Of a stretch of DNA of 13,552 bases, positions 5,594 through 12,044 are shown piece by piece. This DNA is from CAYNSX01 sp964400165 (GTDB lineage Bacteria; Armatimonadota; Hebobacteria; CAYNSX01). The notes under the pieces were generated by a model, which saw nothing but the letters and a program-made list of their open reading frames with translations, was not told the DNA's origin and did not search any database. The translations under genes were made by a program, and so were the position numbers. Each line of letters opens with the position of its first letter. Positions within the stretch are counted from its first letter, which is position 1. The stretch spans positions 1 to 13,552 of the forward strand of contig CAYNSX010000050.1 in the NCBI GenBank assembly GCA_964400165.1, given 5' to 3'.

Positions 5594-6553
5594 CTACTGC
5601 GGGGGCGGAGGCGGCGGGCCTTGCGGGCCACCGCCACCAGGACCGCCGCGCATCCCACCGCCGGGGCCGCCGAAGCCGCCTTGCGGGCCGCGCTGCATCA
5701 TCTCTTGCAAGCGCTGGTACTGATCAGGCGTCAGCGCGCCTTCCAGCGACTTGATGAAGTCCTGCTGCAGCGCCTGGCGGGCGGTGCGCAGTTCTTCCTG
5801 CGTCGCGTCGCCGTACGCGCCCTTCCAGAAGAGCGCCCGGGACTTCTCTTGCTGCGCCTTCCAGGCCGCGTCGACTTTCGGCTGCTGGTCGCGGGAGAGG
5901 CCGAGACCCATCAAGGCCATCTCGATGCCCGCGCCGCCACCCATGCCGCCGCCAAAGCCGCCGCCGAATCCGGCGCCACCACCGGGGCCGCCGAAGCCGC
6001 CGCCGCCGGGACGACCGTCAGGGCCGCCAGGGAATTGTCCACCCGGCCCACCGGGACCACCCGGATACGCGCCGGCGCCCGGACCACTTGGATACGGACC
6101 ACCGCCAGGCGGAGGCGCACCCGGACCACCCGGGTAGGGAGCACCGGGACCTTGCGGGCCGCCGGGATAGCCGCCCGGACCGCCCGGTCCCTGCGGGCCA
6201 GCGCCGGGACCGCCCAGGCCACCGGGGCCGCCTTGGCGCATGCCGCCGCCGCCCATCAAGCCACCCTGTTCGATGCGCTGGATGACGCGGCGGGCCACTT
6301 CGGCCTTGGTCGTGTCGCTGCCGTCCGCAATTTTCTGCAGCGCGGGAACGGCCGGGCGACCGACCGCCACCAGCCCGGTGCGGGCGCTGTTGGCGATGAC
6401 TTCATTCGAATCCGTCAGGTGCGCAGCGAGCGACTGCACCCAGGCGTCCACCTGGGCCTGCGGGTCGGCGGGCGTGTCCGACTGGACCGCCAGCACCGGC
6501 GCCGCCACGACGGCGAGCAAACACAACAGACCGACCGTCCACCATCTACTCAT
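5594..6553 (-). CDS. Secreted Gly/Pro-rich protein with HEAT-like and LTxxQ-like segments
   Basis: A 319-residue exported protein. Residues 1-22 form a signal peptide with a hydrophobic core (VGLLCLLAVVAAPVLA) and a probable AxA-type cleavage site. Residues 35-96 look like a short HEAT-like helical unit (NSARTGLVAVGRPAVPALQKIADG). Residues 97-215 are a Gly/Pro-rich collagen-like tract, mainly GGP, PGG and GPG units. A second helical domain, 215-288, has LGLSRDQQPKVDAAWKAQQE and GALTPDQYQRLQEM. This resembles periplasmic LTxxQ/Spy-CpxP-like domains. The protein ends in a Gly tract and six prolines. The role is unknown; structural, chaperone-like or metal-stress roles are possible. GGAGGAG seven bases before 6553 supports the start. 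The downstream palindrome at 5536 may terminate its transcript. Confidence 0.75.
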   Translation of the reverse strand: MSRWWTVGLLCLLAVVAAPVLAVQSDTPADPQAQVDAWVQSLAAHLTDSNEVIANSARTGLVAVGRPAVPALQKIADGSDTTKAEVARRVIQRIEQGGLMGGGGMRQGGPGGLGGPGAGPQGPGGPGGYPGGPQGPGAPYPGGPGAPPPGGGPYPSGPGAGAYPGGPGGPGGQFPGGPDGRPGGGGFGGPGGGAGFGGGFGGGMGGGAGIEMALMGLGLSRDQQPKVDAAWKAQQEKSRALFWKGAYGDATQEELRTARQALQQDFIKSLEGALTPDQYQRLQEMMQRGPQGGFGGPGGGMRGGPGGGGPQGPPPPPPQ

Positions 6554-6699
6554 CGGGGCACTCCTCCAATTCGGAAACTCCTGCCCTATGGACGGAGGCG
6601 GGGGGGAATCCGTTTCAACGGCAGGAGGGAGCGAACGGGGGCCGCACACGGCCAGGAGAGGCCAGCCACGGGCAGAATCTGAAACCGGAGGTCACCGAG

Positions 6700-8022
6700 A
6701 TGAAAGCGATCGTGGTGTGGGGCGTGGCGATGCTGGCGATTTCGGTGTACCCGCCGTCGGTTGAACGGACGCTTTCGCACGACGACCCGATGGGGCGGCG
6801 GCTGGTGGTCTACCCGATCGTCGAGTGGCAGTGGGCTTATGAGTTCAAGGACTTGACGCCGGCCACGCTGCCTGCGCGCCAGACGCACGCCGGGTTCACA
6901 GTGGAAATCGTCCGCACTGGGCCCAACGCGGAGCCGGGCCAGCCGGGCCAGTTCCAAGTGACTTATCAAGTCTTGCAGGACCGCGACCGCGCCGCAACTG
7001 ATCTGCGTCTTGGACCGCCGGACCTCATCGTCGGCGGAAAGGCCTGGCCGTGGTCGGGCGGTGGGATGCGGACAACGGGCGGCATCGCAACGAGCGGTCA
7101 CTGGTCGTTCGAGATGGAAGCGCCGCCGTCTTTCACGCTCCGCGTGCCCGCACACGAAGCCATCGGACCCGTGGAACTCGCAGCCCTCGTCGCACAACAC
7201 GGGCCCCTGATTCCCGGCGAAGTGTCCTATGCGACTGCCAAGAACACTGCTGAAGAAGTGATGGGGCGGCTTCAGGAGCAGCGTTACGCGCTGTCCGCAT
7301 CCCAGCCGCCGACCTGCGTGTCCCTCTTCGCATATCCCGCCTATCAGTTCGGCGTCGAGGGCGGACTCCCGCGAGTGTCCGTGCAACTGCACCGCCTGAC
7401 TGGCGAAGTCCTGGCGGTGTGGGGGAACCAGATGCGCAATCGACCACTGGAGAGCGCCGGCGGACGCCGCGCACTTGACTATCTTTCGCGCATTTGGCCC
7501 GAATTGCCGCTTGACCGACTGCAGCCCGGCGACCCGCCCGACGACATCGCCTACTGGCAGAACAATGACAAATCGCATCCCGCCCGCAAGTACAACTGGT
7601 TCCTGCCGAGCACGACGAACGCCCAAGACTGCGACCACTTCGAGGTGACTTTGAACCCCGGCGGTGACCTCGATTCCGCATTCCGACTGGTCGATGTCAC
7701 GAGCCCCGTCCCAACCGTCAGTGTGGACGCCGCCACTCTTGCCGCCAGACAGTTCCTCAATCAGCACGGATTTGTTGGCGCCAACTACACGATTTCGGAA
7801 CGCGGGCGCAGTTATCGCACGCCGTATGTCACTTGGCCCCGCAACGAGTCCCACCCAGCAGTCGCGGGCCTTCCGCAATGGCGGTTCGTGCGGGCGTTGG
7901 AATGTGCCCCCACAGACACAAAACTCGCACCGCATTACCTGTTCGTGGATGCGCACACCGGCGAGGTCATCGACTGGTATCGCCTGCCGCCAGGGACGCC
8001 GCTGCCGCTGCAGTTGCCCTAG
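6700..8022 (+). CDS. Probably exported protein of unknown function with PepSY-like repeats
   Basis: A 440-residue protein I do not recognise as a named family. The first 17 residues (MKAIVVWGVAMLAISVY) form a short hydrophobic segment compatible with a signal peptide, with no lipobox. Two regions resemble PepSY/YcdB-type repeats. Around 225-245, PRVSVQLHRLTGEVLAVWGN reads as strand, turn, strand. Around 345-430, PTVSVDAATLAARQFLNQHG is followed by PQWRFVRALE and HYLFVDAHTGEVIDWYRLP. The VDAHTGEVI strand is the most PepSY-like part. PepSY domains often inhibit proteases or bind in the envelope; neither role is shown here. The start is supported by GGAGG 8 nt upstream. The stop interlocks with that of the convergent DUF1003 gene through a shared CTAG. 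The 146-bp gap before it (6554-6699) holds the divergent start region for the Gly/Pro-rich gene, but I see no convincing promoter boxes. Confidence 0.72.
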   Translation: MKAIVVWGVAMLAISVYPPSVERTLSHDDPMGRRLVVYPIVEWQWAYEFKDLTPATLPARQTHAGFTVEIVRTGPNAEPGQPGQFQVTYQVLQDRDRAATDLRLGPPDLIVGGKAWPWSGGGMRTTGGIATSGHWSFEMEAPPSFTLRVPAHEAIGPVELAALVAQHGPLIPGEVSYATAKNTAEEVMGRLQEQRYALSASQPPTCVSLFAYPAYQFGVEGGLPRVSVQLHRLTGEVLAVWGNQMRNRPLESAGGRRALDYLSRIWPELPLDRLQPGDPPDDIAYWQNNDKSHPARKYNWFLPSTTNAQDCDHFEVTLNPGGDLDSAFRLVDVTSPVPTVSVDAATLAARQFLNQHGFVGANYTISERGRSYRTPYVTWPRNESHPAVAGLPQWRFVRALECAPTDTKLAPHYLFVDAHTGEVIDWYRLPPGTPLPLQLP

Positions 8023-8738
8023 GGCTTCCGCCCGCCGGTGCGTTGCACTATCTCCTCCATCATCTCCGTCTGGATTTGCTGGATTTCGAGCAGGCGCTGC
8101 CACTGGTGGCGCAGCAACTGGTCCAACTTCGCGTGCAGTTGCCGGATTTCGAGTTCCGCCTTCAGGTTCACCCGGTAGTCGTGGTCGGCACGGAGCCGGT
8201 CCTTCGCCTCTTGCCGGTTCTGGCTCATCATGATCACCGGCGCCTGAATGGCGGCGAGGCACGACAACACCAAGTTGAGGAGGATGAAGGGGAACGGGTC
8301 GAACGGCTTCTGCAGCAACTGCACGGTATTGATGGAAATCCACACCAGGATGACGCCGCCGAACAGCATGATGAACCCCCAGCTGCCGCCGAACTCCGCG
8401 ATCTTGTCGGCGAGGCGCTGGCCGGGGGTGAGGTGGCGCTCGAACTTGGTGTTGATGTCTTCGACAAGCACTTCATGTTCGCTGATGCTGCGTACTACTT
8501 CCTCGTCGAGCGTGCTGATTTCTCCCCGCTCCTTTTCCAGCGCCTGCTGCACATAGCGCGCGCGGAAGCGGTTGAGATCGGTGACGCAGATGTGGCCGTC
8601 AGGCGACCAGTCGGGAATAGCCTCCTGAATCAGGTCGAGGAGATGACCGTGGACCATCCCGGCGGGCATGGCCTCGCCGGCGCGCACTTCCTTCTGACAC
8701 ACCTGGCACCGCACGGTTGCATGGTGGGCAGACATCAT
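8019..8738 (-). CDS. DUF1003-family membrane protein with N-terminal zinc-ribbon-like segment
   Basis: A 239-residue protein. Residues 8-55 hold C11-x-x-C14, H30-x-H32 and C51, a plausible metal site; this cytoplasmic N-terminus also includes HICVTDLNRFRARYV. Residues 100-180 are the DUF1003 core: GQRLADKIAEFGGSWGFIML, one membrane helix (about 119-138), PFDPFPFILLNLVLSCLAAIQAP with a second helix (about 150-171), then MMSQNRQEAKDRLRADHDYRVN. The C-terminal 45 residues form an amphipathic, coiled-coil-like helix. The family is widespread and of unknown function. I use the ATG at 8738 because GGAGG lies 8 nt upstream; the ATG at 8735 is also possible. The stop codon overlaps that of the convergent upstream gene. 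The 13-bp leader CCGGAGGTCACCG is identical, at the same distance from the ATG, to that of the gene at 6700. Confidence 0.85.
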   Translation of the reverse strand: MMSAHHATVRCQVCQKEVRAGEAMPAGMVHGHLLDLIQEAIPDWSPDGHICVTDLNRFRARYVQQALEKERGEISTLDEEVVRSISEHEVLVEDINTKFERHLTPGQRLADKIAEFGGSWGFIMLFGGVILVWISINTVQLLQKPFDPFPFILLNLVLSCLAAIQAPVIMMSQNRQEAKDRLRADHDYRVNLKAELEIRQLHAKLDQLLRHQWQRLLEIQQIQTEMMEEIVQRTGGRKP

Positions 8739-8819
8739 CCCGGTGACCTCCGGCGCAGCAGCATTGCACTGCACAGTTTACTCGCCGTGCCGTGTTCTGC
8801 GTCATCGGGTCGGCGCCAC

Positions 8820-8839
8820 TTGACCATCGCGACAGTCAA
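8820..8839. promoter_or_regulatory. Imperfect 20-bp palindrome upstream of the rhodanese gene
   Basis: TTGACCATCGCGACAGTCAA pairs at 8 of 10 positions (TTGAC/GTCAA arms and a TCGCGA centre). It overlaps a TTGACC hexamer (8820-8825) that, with TACCCT at 8844-8849 and an 18-bp spacer, could form a weak promoter for the rhodanese gene 35 bp downstream. The -10 match is poor (3 of 6), so this is a candidate operator/promoter only. Confidence 0.3.
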
Positions 8840-8873
8840 CCACTACCCTGTCTCTGCAGGGGAGGCAACTCGG

Positions 8874-9194
8874 ATGAGTGAGATTCGGCGGGTCGGCGTG
8901 CAAGAGGTGCGTCGGAAGATCCTGTCCGGGTCGGCGCTGTGGCTCGTCTGCGCCTACGCCACCGACGAGGCATTTCACGCAATGCACCTCGAGGGCGGGA
9001 TCTCGTTTCCTGATTTCGCGACACGGCTCCCCTCACTGCCCAAAGATGCGGAGATCGTCTTCTATTGAGGCTGACCGGCGGAGCACAGCGCTGCCGGTCA
9101 GGCAGCCATCCTCCTGGGGAAGGGTTTTACGAATGTCTCGGCACTCAAAGGCGGAGTCACCGCCTGGGAAGCCGCGGGGTTTGCGGTCCTGTAG
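8874..9194 (+). CDS. Rhodanese-domain protein with two in-frame TGA codons, probable selenoprotein (UGU motif)
   Basis: A conventional reading stops after 64 codons at TGA 9066-9068. The same frame continues through GGC and a second TGA (9072-9074) to TAG 9192-9194, giving 106 residues, the size of a single rhodanese domain. The N-terminal half has VQEVRRKILSGSALWLVCAY, H38-LEGGISFP and LPKDAEIVFY. The half after the TGAs has PAEHSAAGQAAILLGKGFTN, then VSALKGGVTAWEAAGF, which is the canonical end of the domain. The first TGA, residue 65, falls exactly where the catalytic Cys follows IVFY; the second is residue 67, giving U-G-U-P-A-E-H where relatives have C-x-C-P-x-E. TGA is an ordinary stop in neighbouring genes, so code reassignment is unlikely. 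Rhodaneses transfer sulfane sulfur through this residue. GGGGAGG 8 nt before the ATG supports the start. A pseudogene with two nonsense changes is the alternative, but it would need both to hit only the active-site cysteines. Confidence 0.82.
9071..9101 (+). promoter_or_regulatory. Hairpin spanning the second TGA (alternative to the SECIS-like fold)
   Basis: CTGACCGGC (9071-9079) pairs perfectly over 9 bp with GCCGGTCAG (9093-9101). Two more pairs (G9080-T9092, G9081-C9091) give an 11-bp stem with a 9-nt loop AGCACAGCG. The second TGA is part of the stem base. The loop begins 13 nt after the first TGA. This fold and the shorter hairpin at 9090-9106 exclude each other. Confidence 0.55.
9090..9106 (+). 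promoter_or_regulatory. Candidate bacterial SECIS element
   Basis: GCTGCC (9090-9095) pairs with GGCAGC (9101-9106), leaving the 5-nt loop GGTCA. The loop starts 21 nt after the second TGA and 27 nt after the first. Bacterial SECIS elements lie inside the coding region shortly after the UGA, usually with the apical loop about 16-37 nt away and a G at the start of the loop. The GGUC core also occurs in the apical loop of the E. coli fdhF SECIS bound by SelB. A bulged U as in fdhF is not evident. Confidence 0.6.
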
Positions 9195-9279
9195 GTTCTC
9201 CTTGTGGCAAACCGACCAAGCTCCGAGCCCGCCTTTCGTGCCCCCATTTCCCACCACACTCGTCAAAGGGAGCGGAACG

Positions 9280-9813
9280 ATGAACAAGCGCGCAGGCGTG
9301 GGTCTGGCCCTGGTCAGCATTCTGTTGCTGGCAGCAGCCACTGGTTCGGACTCGCGGTTGGCGAAATACGAGGCCGGCGAACGGGCCGTCAAGGCCCACA
9401 TCGTCACCTTCGACACGCTCGACTTCGATGTCTTCACCCACCAGAAGTGGGATCGCCTGCACGAGAGTCATTCGAAAGACATCATCGTGCACTGGCCCGA
9501 CGGCCATCAGACGAAAGGCATCGAGCGGCACATCGAGGACCTGAAGGCGATGTTCGTCTATGCCCCGGACACCCGGATCCAGGTTCACCCGATCAAGTTC
9601 GGCTCGGGCGCGTGGACCAGCGTCATCGGGGTCATGGAAGGAACCTTCACGAAGCCGATGCCCGCGGGGGAAGGGAAGTCGATCCCGCCGACAGGCAAAG
9701 CGTTCAATCTGACGATGTGTACCGTCGGCCATTGGAAGGGCGGCGTGATGGATGAGGAATACCTGTTCTGGGACAACCAGACCTTCATGAAGCAGATCGG
9801 CCTGGCCCAGTAG
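9280..9813 (+). CDS. Secreted SnoaL-like (NTF2-fold) protein
   Basis: A 177-residue protein with an N-terminal signal peptide (GVGLALVSILLLAAATGS, cleavage about residue 23) and an NTF2-fold SnoaL/ester-cyclase-like domain. The fold is visible as helix AVKAHIVTFDTLDFDVF, strand DIIVHWPDG (67-75), GIERHIEDLKAMFVYAPDTR (80-99), strand WTSVIGVMEGTF, the characteristic IPPTGKAFNL loop (135-144), and the final strand plus YLFWDNQTFMKQIGL. SnoaL relatives are often cyclases or hydrolases, and many of these stand-alone members are uncharacterised. Export to the periplasm is unusual for a cyclase role, so it may bind a ligand. GGGAG lies about 8 nt upstream of the ATG. The gene starts 85 bp after the rhodanese stop on the same strand and may share its transcript; no separate promoter is evident. 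It converges on the next gene with a 7-bp gap. Confidence 0.82.
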   Translation: MNKRAGVGLALVSILLLAAATGSDSRLAKYEAGERAVKAHIVTFDTLDFDVFTHQKWDRLHESHSKDIIVHWPDGHQTKGIERHIEDLKAMFVYAPDTRIQVHPIKFGSGAWTSVIGVMEGTFTKPMPAGEGKSIPPTGKAFNLTMCTVGHWKGGVMDEEYLFWDNQTFMKQIGLAQ

Positions 9814-9820
9814 CGGGCGG

Positions 9821-10285
9821 CTAGCGCGGCGTGCGCCGCGTGAGTTTGCCGGCTGGGAGTAAGGGTGACAGGAGCGCGGCTGCTGCGTCGTCGGTCATCG
9901 CCTTCGCTGCCCGCTTGGCTTCCGCTGGGATCCAGTCACGGAAGGGTGTGGCGCGAACGATGTGCTTGCCGGAGGGCATGTGAATTTCGTGGATGGCGGC
10001 GAGGCGAGCCGCTTCAAATCGCCCGGCCAGCCGGACCAGCGCGGGCCACAGCCGGCGGTGCACAAAAGTCACTTTGCCGCCGGCCAGCCGGCACACCAAG
10101 ACTTCGGGCGACTTCCGGACGGCGCGCGTACAGAGGAAGATCGTGTCGGCCCCCGGATGCGCCCACCAAGAGCCGCGAATCGGCCCGCCGGCTATCGCCT
10201 CGGCGAGCGACGGCACTGGGCCGCGCCCTGATTCGAGGACGATGCCGTGTTTCTTGACGAAACCGACCGCTTGTTTCGGTGTCAT
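9821..10285 (-). CDS. Conserved-looking protein of unknown function
   Basis: A 154-residue soluble protein that I cannot assign to a named family. It begins MTPKQAVGFVKKHGIVLESG and continues PVPSLAEAIAGGPIRGSWWAHP. A central segment VLVCRLAGGKVTFVHRRLWPALVRLAGRF (about 64-92) is followed by HEIHMPSGKHIVRATPFRDW and a basic Ala-rich tail. The many Arg, Lys and aromatic residues could suit nucleic-acid binding, but no known motif shows this. The start is uncertain. The ATG at 10285 gives the compact domain, while a TTG at 10330 would add 15 residues and has AGGAT just upstream. A short GC-rich hairpin (CGCGGC-GTGC-GCCGCG, 9825-9840) falls in its last codons. It is divergent from the OCD-family operon; the 170-bp gap between them (10286-10455) has no obvious promoter boxes. 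Confidence 0.6.
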   Translation of the reverse strand: MTPKQAVGFVKKHGIVLESGRGPVPSLAEAIAGGPIRGSWWAHPGADTIFLCTRAVRKSPEVLVCRLAGGKVTFVHRRLWPALVRLAGRFEAARLAAIHEIHMPSGKHIVRATPFRDWIPAEAKRAAKAMTDDAAAALLSPLLPAGKLTRRTPR

Positions 10286-10455
10286 CGCATCCAGGGCCCG
10301 TTGTGATGAGTGACGCGCCGCGGGTGACAACCAATCCTAACGAAGGGCTAGACGGATGAACAGTGCTTTCTCGGTGATGAAGTGTGCGCTGTCACCGGTC
10401 GTTGCGCTCTTGGGCTTGCGAGGGAACCCGCCCCGGAGCGGCGAACGGGACACGC

Positions 10456-11472
10456 ATGGAAGTCCTGGTCATCAACCAAGCCGAAGTCGCGCGCCTGCTG
10501 CCGATGCGGGAGTGCATCGAGGTGATGGCGGAGGCGCTCACTGCGCTGGCCCGCGGTGAAGCGGTGCTGCCGCTGCGATTGGTGATGATGCTGCCCGACC
10601 GGCGCGGGGCGCTGGCGGCGATGCCGTCCTACCTGCGCGGCCTCGATGCGATGGCGGTCAAGGTCATCAGCGTCATACCCGGCAACCTGGGAACGCCCTA
10701 TGACTCGCACCAAGGCGCCGTGCTGCTCTTCGAAGCGCAGCACGGCTGCCTGCTCGCCATCCTCGACGCCGGCGAAATCACCGCCATTCGCACCGCGGCG
10801 GTGAGCGCCGTCGCCACGCGCCTGCTGGCTCGCGCCGACGCGCACGACCTCGCCATCCTGGGCAGCGGGGTGCAGGCGCGCACGCACCTCGAAGCGATGC
10901 GCGCTGTCCGCCCGATCGACCGCGTGCGCGTCTGGAGCCGCAGCGCCGACCACGCGCAGCGCTTCGCCGCCCGCGAGTCAAAGCGGCACGGCCTCGCCGT
11001 CGAGGCGGCGCCGACGGCGCAAGACGCGGTTCGCGGCGCCGACCTGATTTGCACCACGACCGCGGCGCGCGAGCCCGTGCTCCGCGGCGAGTGGCTGGCG
11101 CCGGGCGCCCATATCAACGCCGTCGGCGCCAGCACACCCGACGCGCGGGAACTCGACACCGCCGCGATCGTCCGGGCGCGGCTGTTCGTGGACCGCCGCG
11201 AATCGGCCCTGAACGAGGCCGGCGACTTCCTGGCGCCGAAACGCGAAGGCGCCATCGGCGACGACCATATTCGCGGCGAGATCGGCGACTTGCTCCTCGG
11301 CGCCGTCGCCGGCCGCACCGCGCCGGGCGATGTCACGCTGTTCAAGTCGCTCGGCATCGCCGTCGAAGACCTGGCCGCTGCGCACCACATCTATCAGCAG
11401 GCGCTGACGGCCGGCGCCGGCTCCCGCGTCGAACTCGGCGGCCAGCGCGAGGGCGGGACGGACGCGGCATGA
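10456..11472 (+). CDS. Ornithine cyclodeaminase / mu-crystallin family enzyme
   Basis: A 338-residue NAD(P)-dependent enzyme of the OCD/mu-crystallin family, which includes ornithine cyclodeaminase, ketimine reductases, alanine dehydrogenase and iminosuccinate reductases. Features seen are AVKVISVIPGN with K69, GEITAIRTAA with R112 (both substrate-binding positions in the family), the Rossmann glycine motif LAILGSGVQARTH (132-144), and NAVGASTPDARELD with D229 at the catalytic-Asp region. The tail has EIGDLLLG, FKSLGIAVEDLAAA. The DARELD variant differs from the DxxGKTE of true ornithine cyclodeaminase, so another imine or ketimine substrate is more likely. Its stop overlaps the next start (ATGA), and a PLP dehydratase lies one gene on. 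The start at 10456 gives the correct family N-terminus; its ribosome-binding site is modest. Confidence 0.87.
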   Translation: MEVLVINQAEVARLLPMRECIEVMAEALTALARGEAVLPLRLVMMLPDRRGALAAMPSYLRGLDAMAVKVISVIPGNLGTPYDSHQGAVLLFEAQHGCLLAILDAGEITAIRTAAVSAVATRLLARADAHDLAILGSGVQARTHLEAMRAVRPIDRVRVWSRSADHAQRFAARESKRHGLAVEAAPTAQDAVRGADLICTTTAAREPVLRGEWLAPGAHINAVGASTPDARELDTAAIVRARLFVDRRESALNEAGDFLAPKREGAIGDDHIRGEIGDLLLGAVAGRTAPGDVTLFKSLGIAVEDLAAAHHIYQQALTAGAGSRVELGGQREGGTDAA

Positions 11473-12044
11473 GCAAGGGCCGCCTTGAAGCATTCAGCGA
11501 CGCCGTCATTGCCATCGTCATCACCATTATGGTGCTGGAACTGCGCGTTCCGCTGGGGACGGACTGGCCGGCCGTGCGGCCTCTCGTCATCGCGCTGCTG
11601 ACCTATGCATTGAGTTTCATCTTCCTCGGCATCTACTGGAACAATCATCACCATATGCTGCATCTGGCGGACCGTATCAGCGGCGCGATTTTGTGGGCGA
11701 ACCTGCACCTGCTCTTTTGGATGTCCCTCTTCCCGTTCTGCACGCGCTGGATGGGCGAGAGTCATTTTGCGCCGGTGGCGACGGCGGCGTACGGCGTCGT
11801 GCTGCTCTGTGCGGCGGTGGCATTTCAGTTGCTGGAGCGGGCCATCGTCCGGCACCAGGGAGAAACCTCGCGGCTGCGCGCTGCGGTCGGCACGGGAGTG
11901 AAAGAGAAGGTCTCCACGGGCGCGTATGTCGCGGCGCTGCCGCTGGCGTTCGTCCGGCCGTGGTTGTCCGTGGCGCTCTATGTCCTCGTCGCGTTGCTCT
12001 GGCTCATCCCTGACCGGCGCATCGAATCGCAAGTGCACCCATGA
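11469..12044 (+). CDS. TMEM175-family (DUF1211) putative potassium channel
   Basis: A 191-residue integral membrane protein with the diagnostic first-helix signature RLEAFSDAVIAIVITIMVLEL (in overlapping parts, residues 5-25), whose FSD motif (9-11) is the hallmark of TMEM175 channels. About six helices can be seen, including LVIALLTYALSFIFLGIYW, then NNHHHMLHLAD, which is also typical, ILWANLHLLFWMSLFPF, YGVVLLCAAVAFQLLE and a last helix LSVALYVLVALLWLIPD. Bacterial members carry one six-helix repeat and form tetrameric K+-permeable channels. The gene is locked into the operon by ATGA overlaps on both sides, so it is co-translated with two amino-acid enzymes. The reason for that pairing is not evident. 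Confidence 0.9.
   Translation: MSKGRLEAFSDAVIAIVITIMVLELRVPLGTDWPAVRPLVIALLTYALSFIFLGIYWNNHHHMLHLADRISGAILWANLHLLFWMSLFPFCTRWMGESHFAPVATAAYGVVLLCAAVAFQLLERAIVRHQGETSRLRAAVGTGVKEKVSTGAYVAALPLAFVRPWLSVALYVLVALLWLIPDRRIESQVHP

Noticed and set aside
5784..6260. Gly/Pro-rich coding tract as a non-coding tandem repeat
   Set aside because: The units vary and keep an open frame flanked by structured protein ends, so it is coding low-complexity sequence.
5621..6682. Plus-strand open frame opposite the Gly/Pro-rich secreted gene
   Set aside because: The minus frame has a signal peptide, a Shine-Dalgarno sequence and structured ends; the plus frame is an Ala/Arg/Thr-rich shadow.
6586..8343. Long minus-strand open frame (585 codons) opposite the gene at 6700
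   Set aside because: It is Arg/His/Pro-rich with no domain, overlaps two better genes on both sides and lacks a ribosome-binding site. It reflects GC-rich antisense coding bias.
8874..9068. Rhodanese as a simple truncated or frameshifted pseudogene
   Set aside because: No frameshift is needed, the rest of the domain is intact to its natural end, and both stops fall only at active-site cysteine positions. This remains the main alternative.
9066..9074. UGA read as tryptophan or another code reassignment
   Set aside because: Most genes in the window end at TGA at the expected protein length, tryptophan is written TGG, and the aligned residues would be Cys, not Trp.
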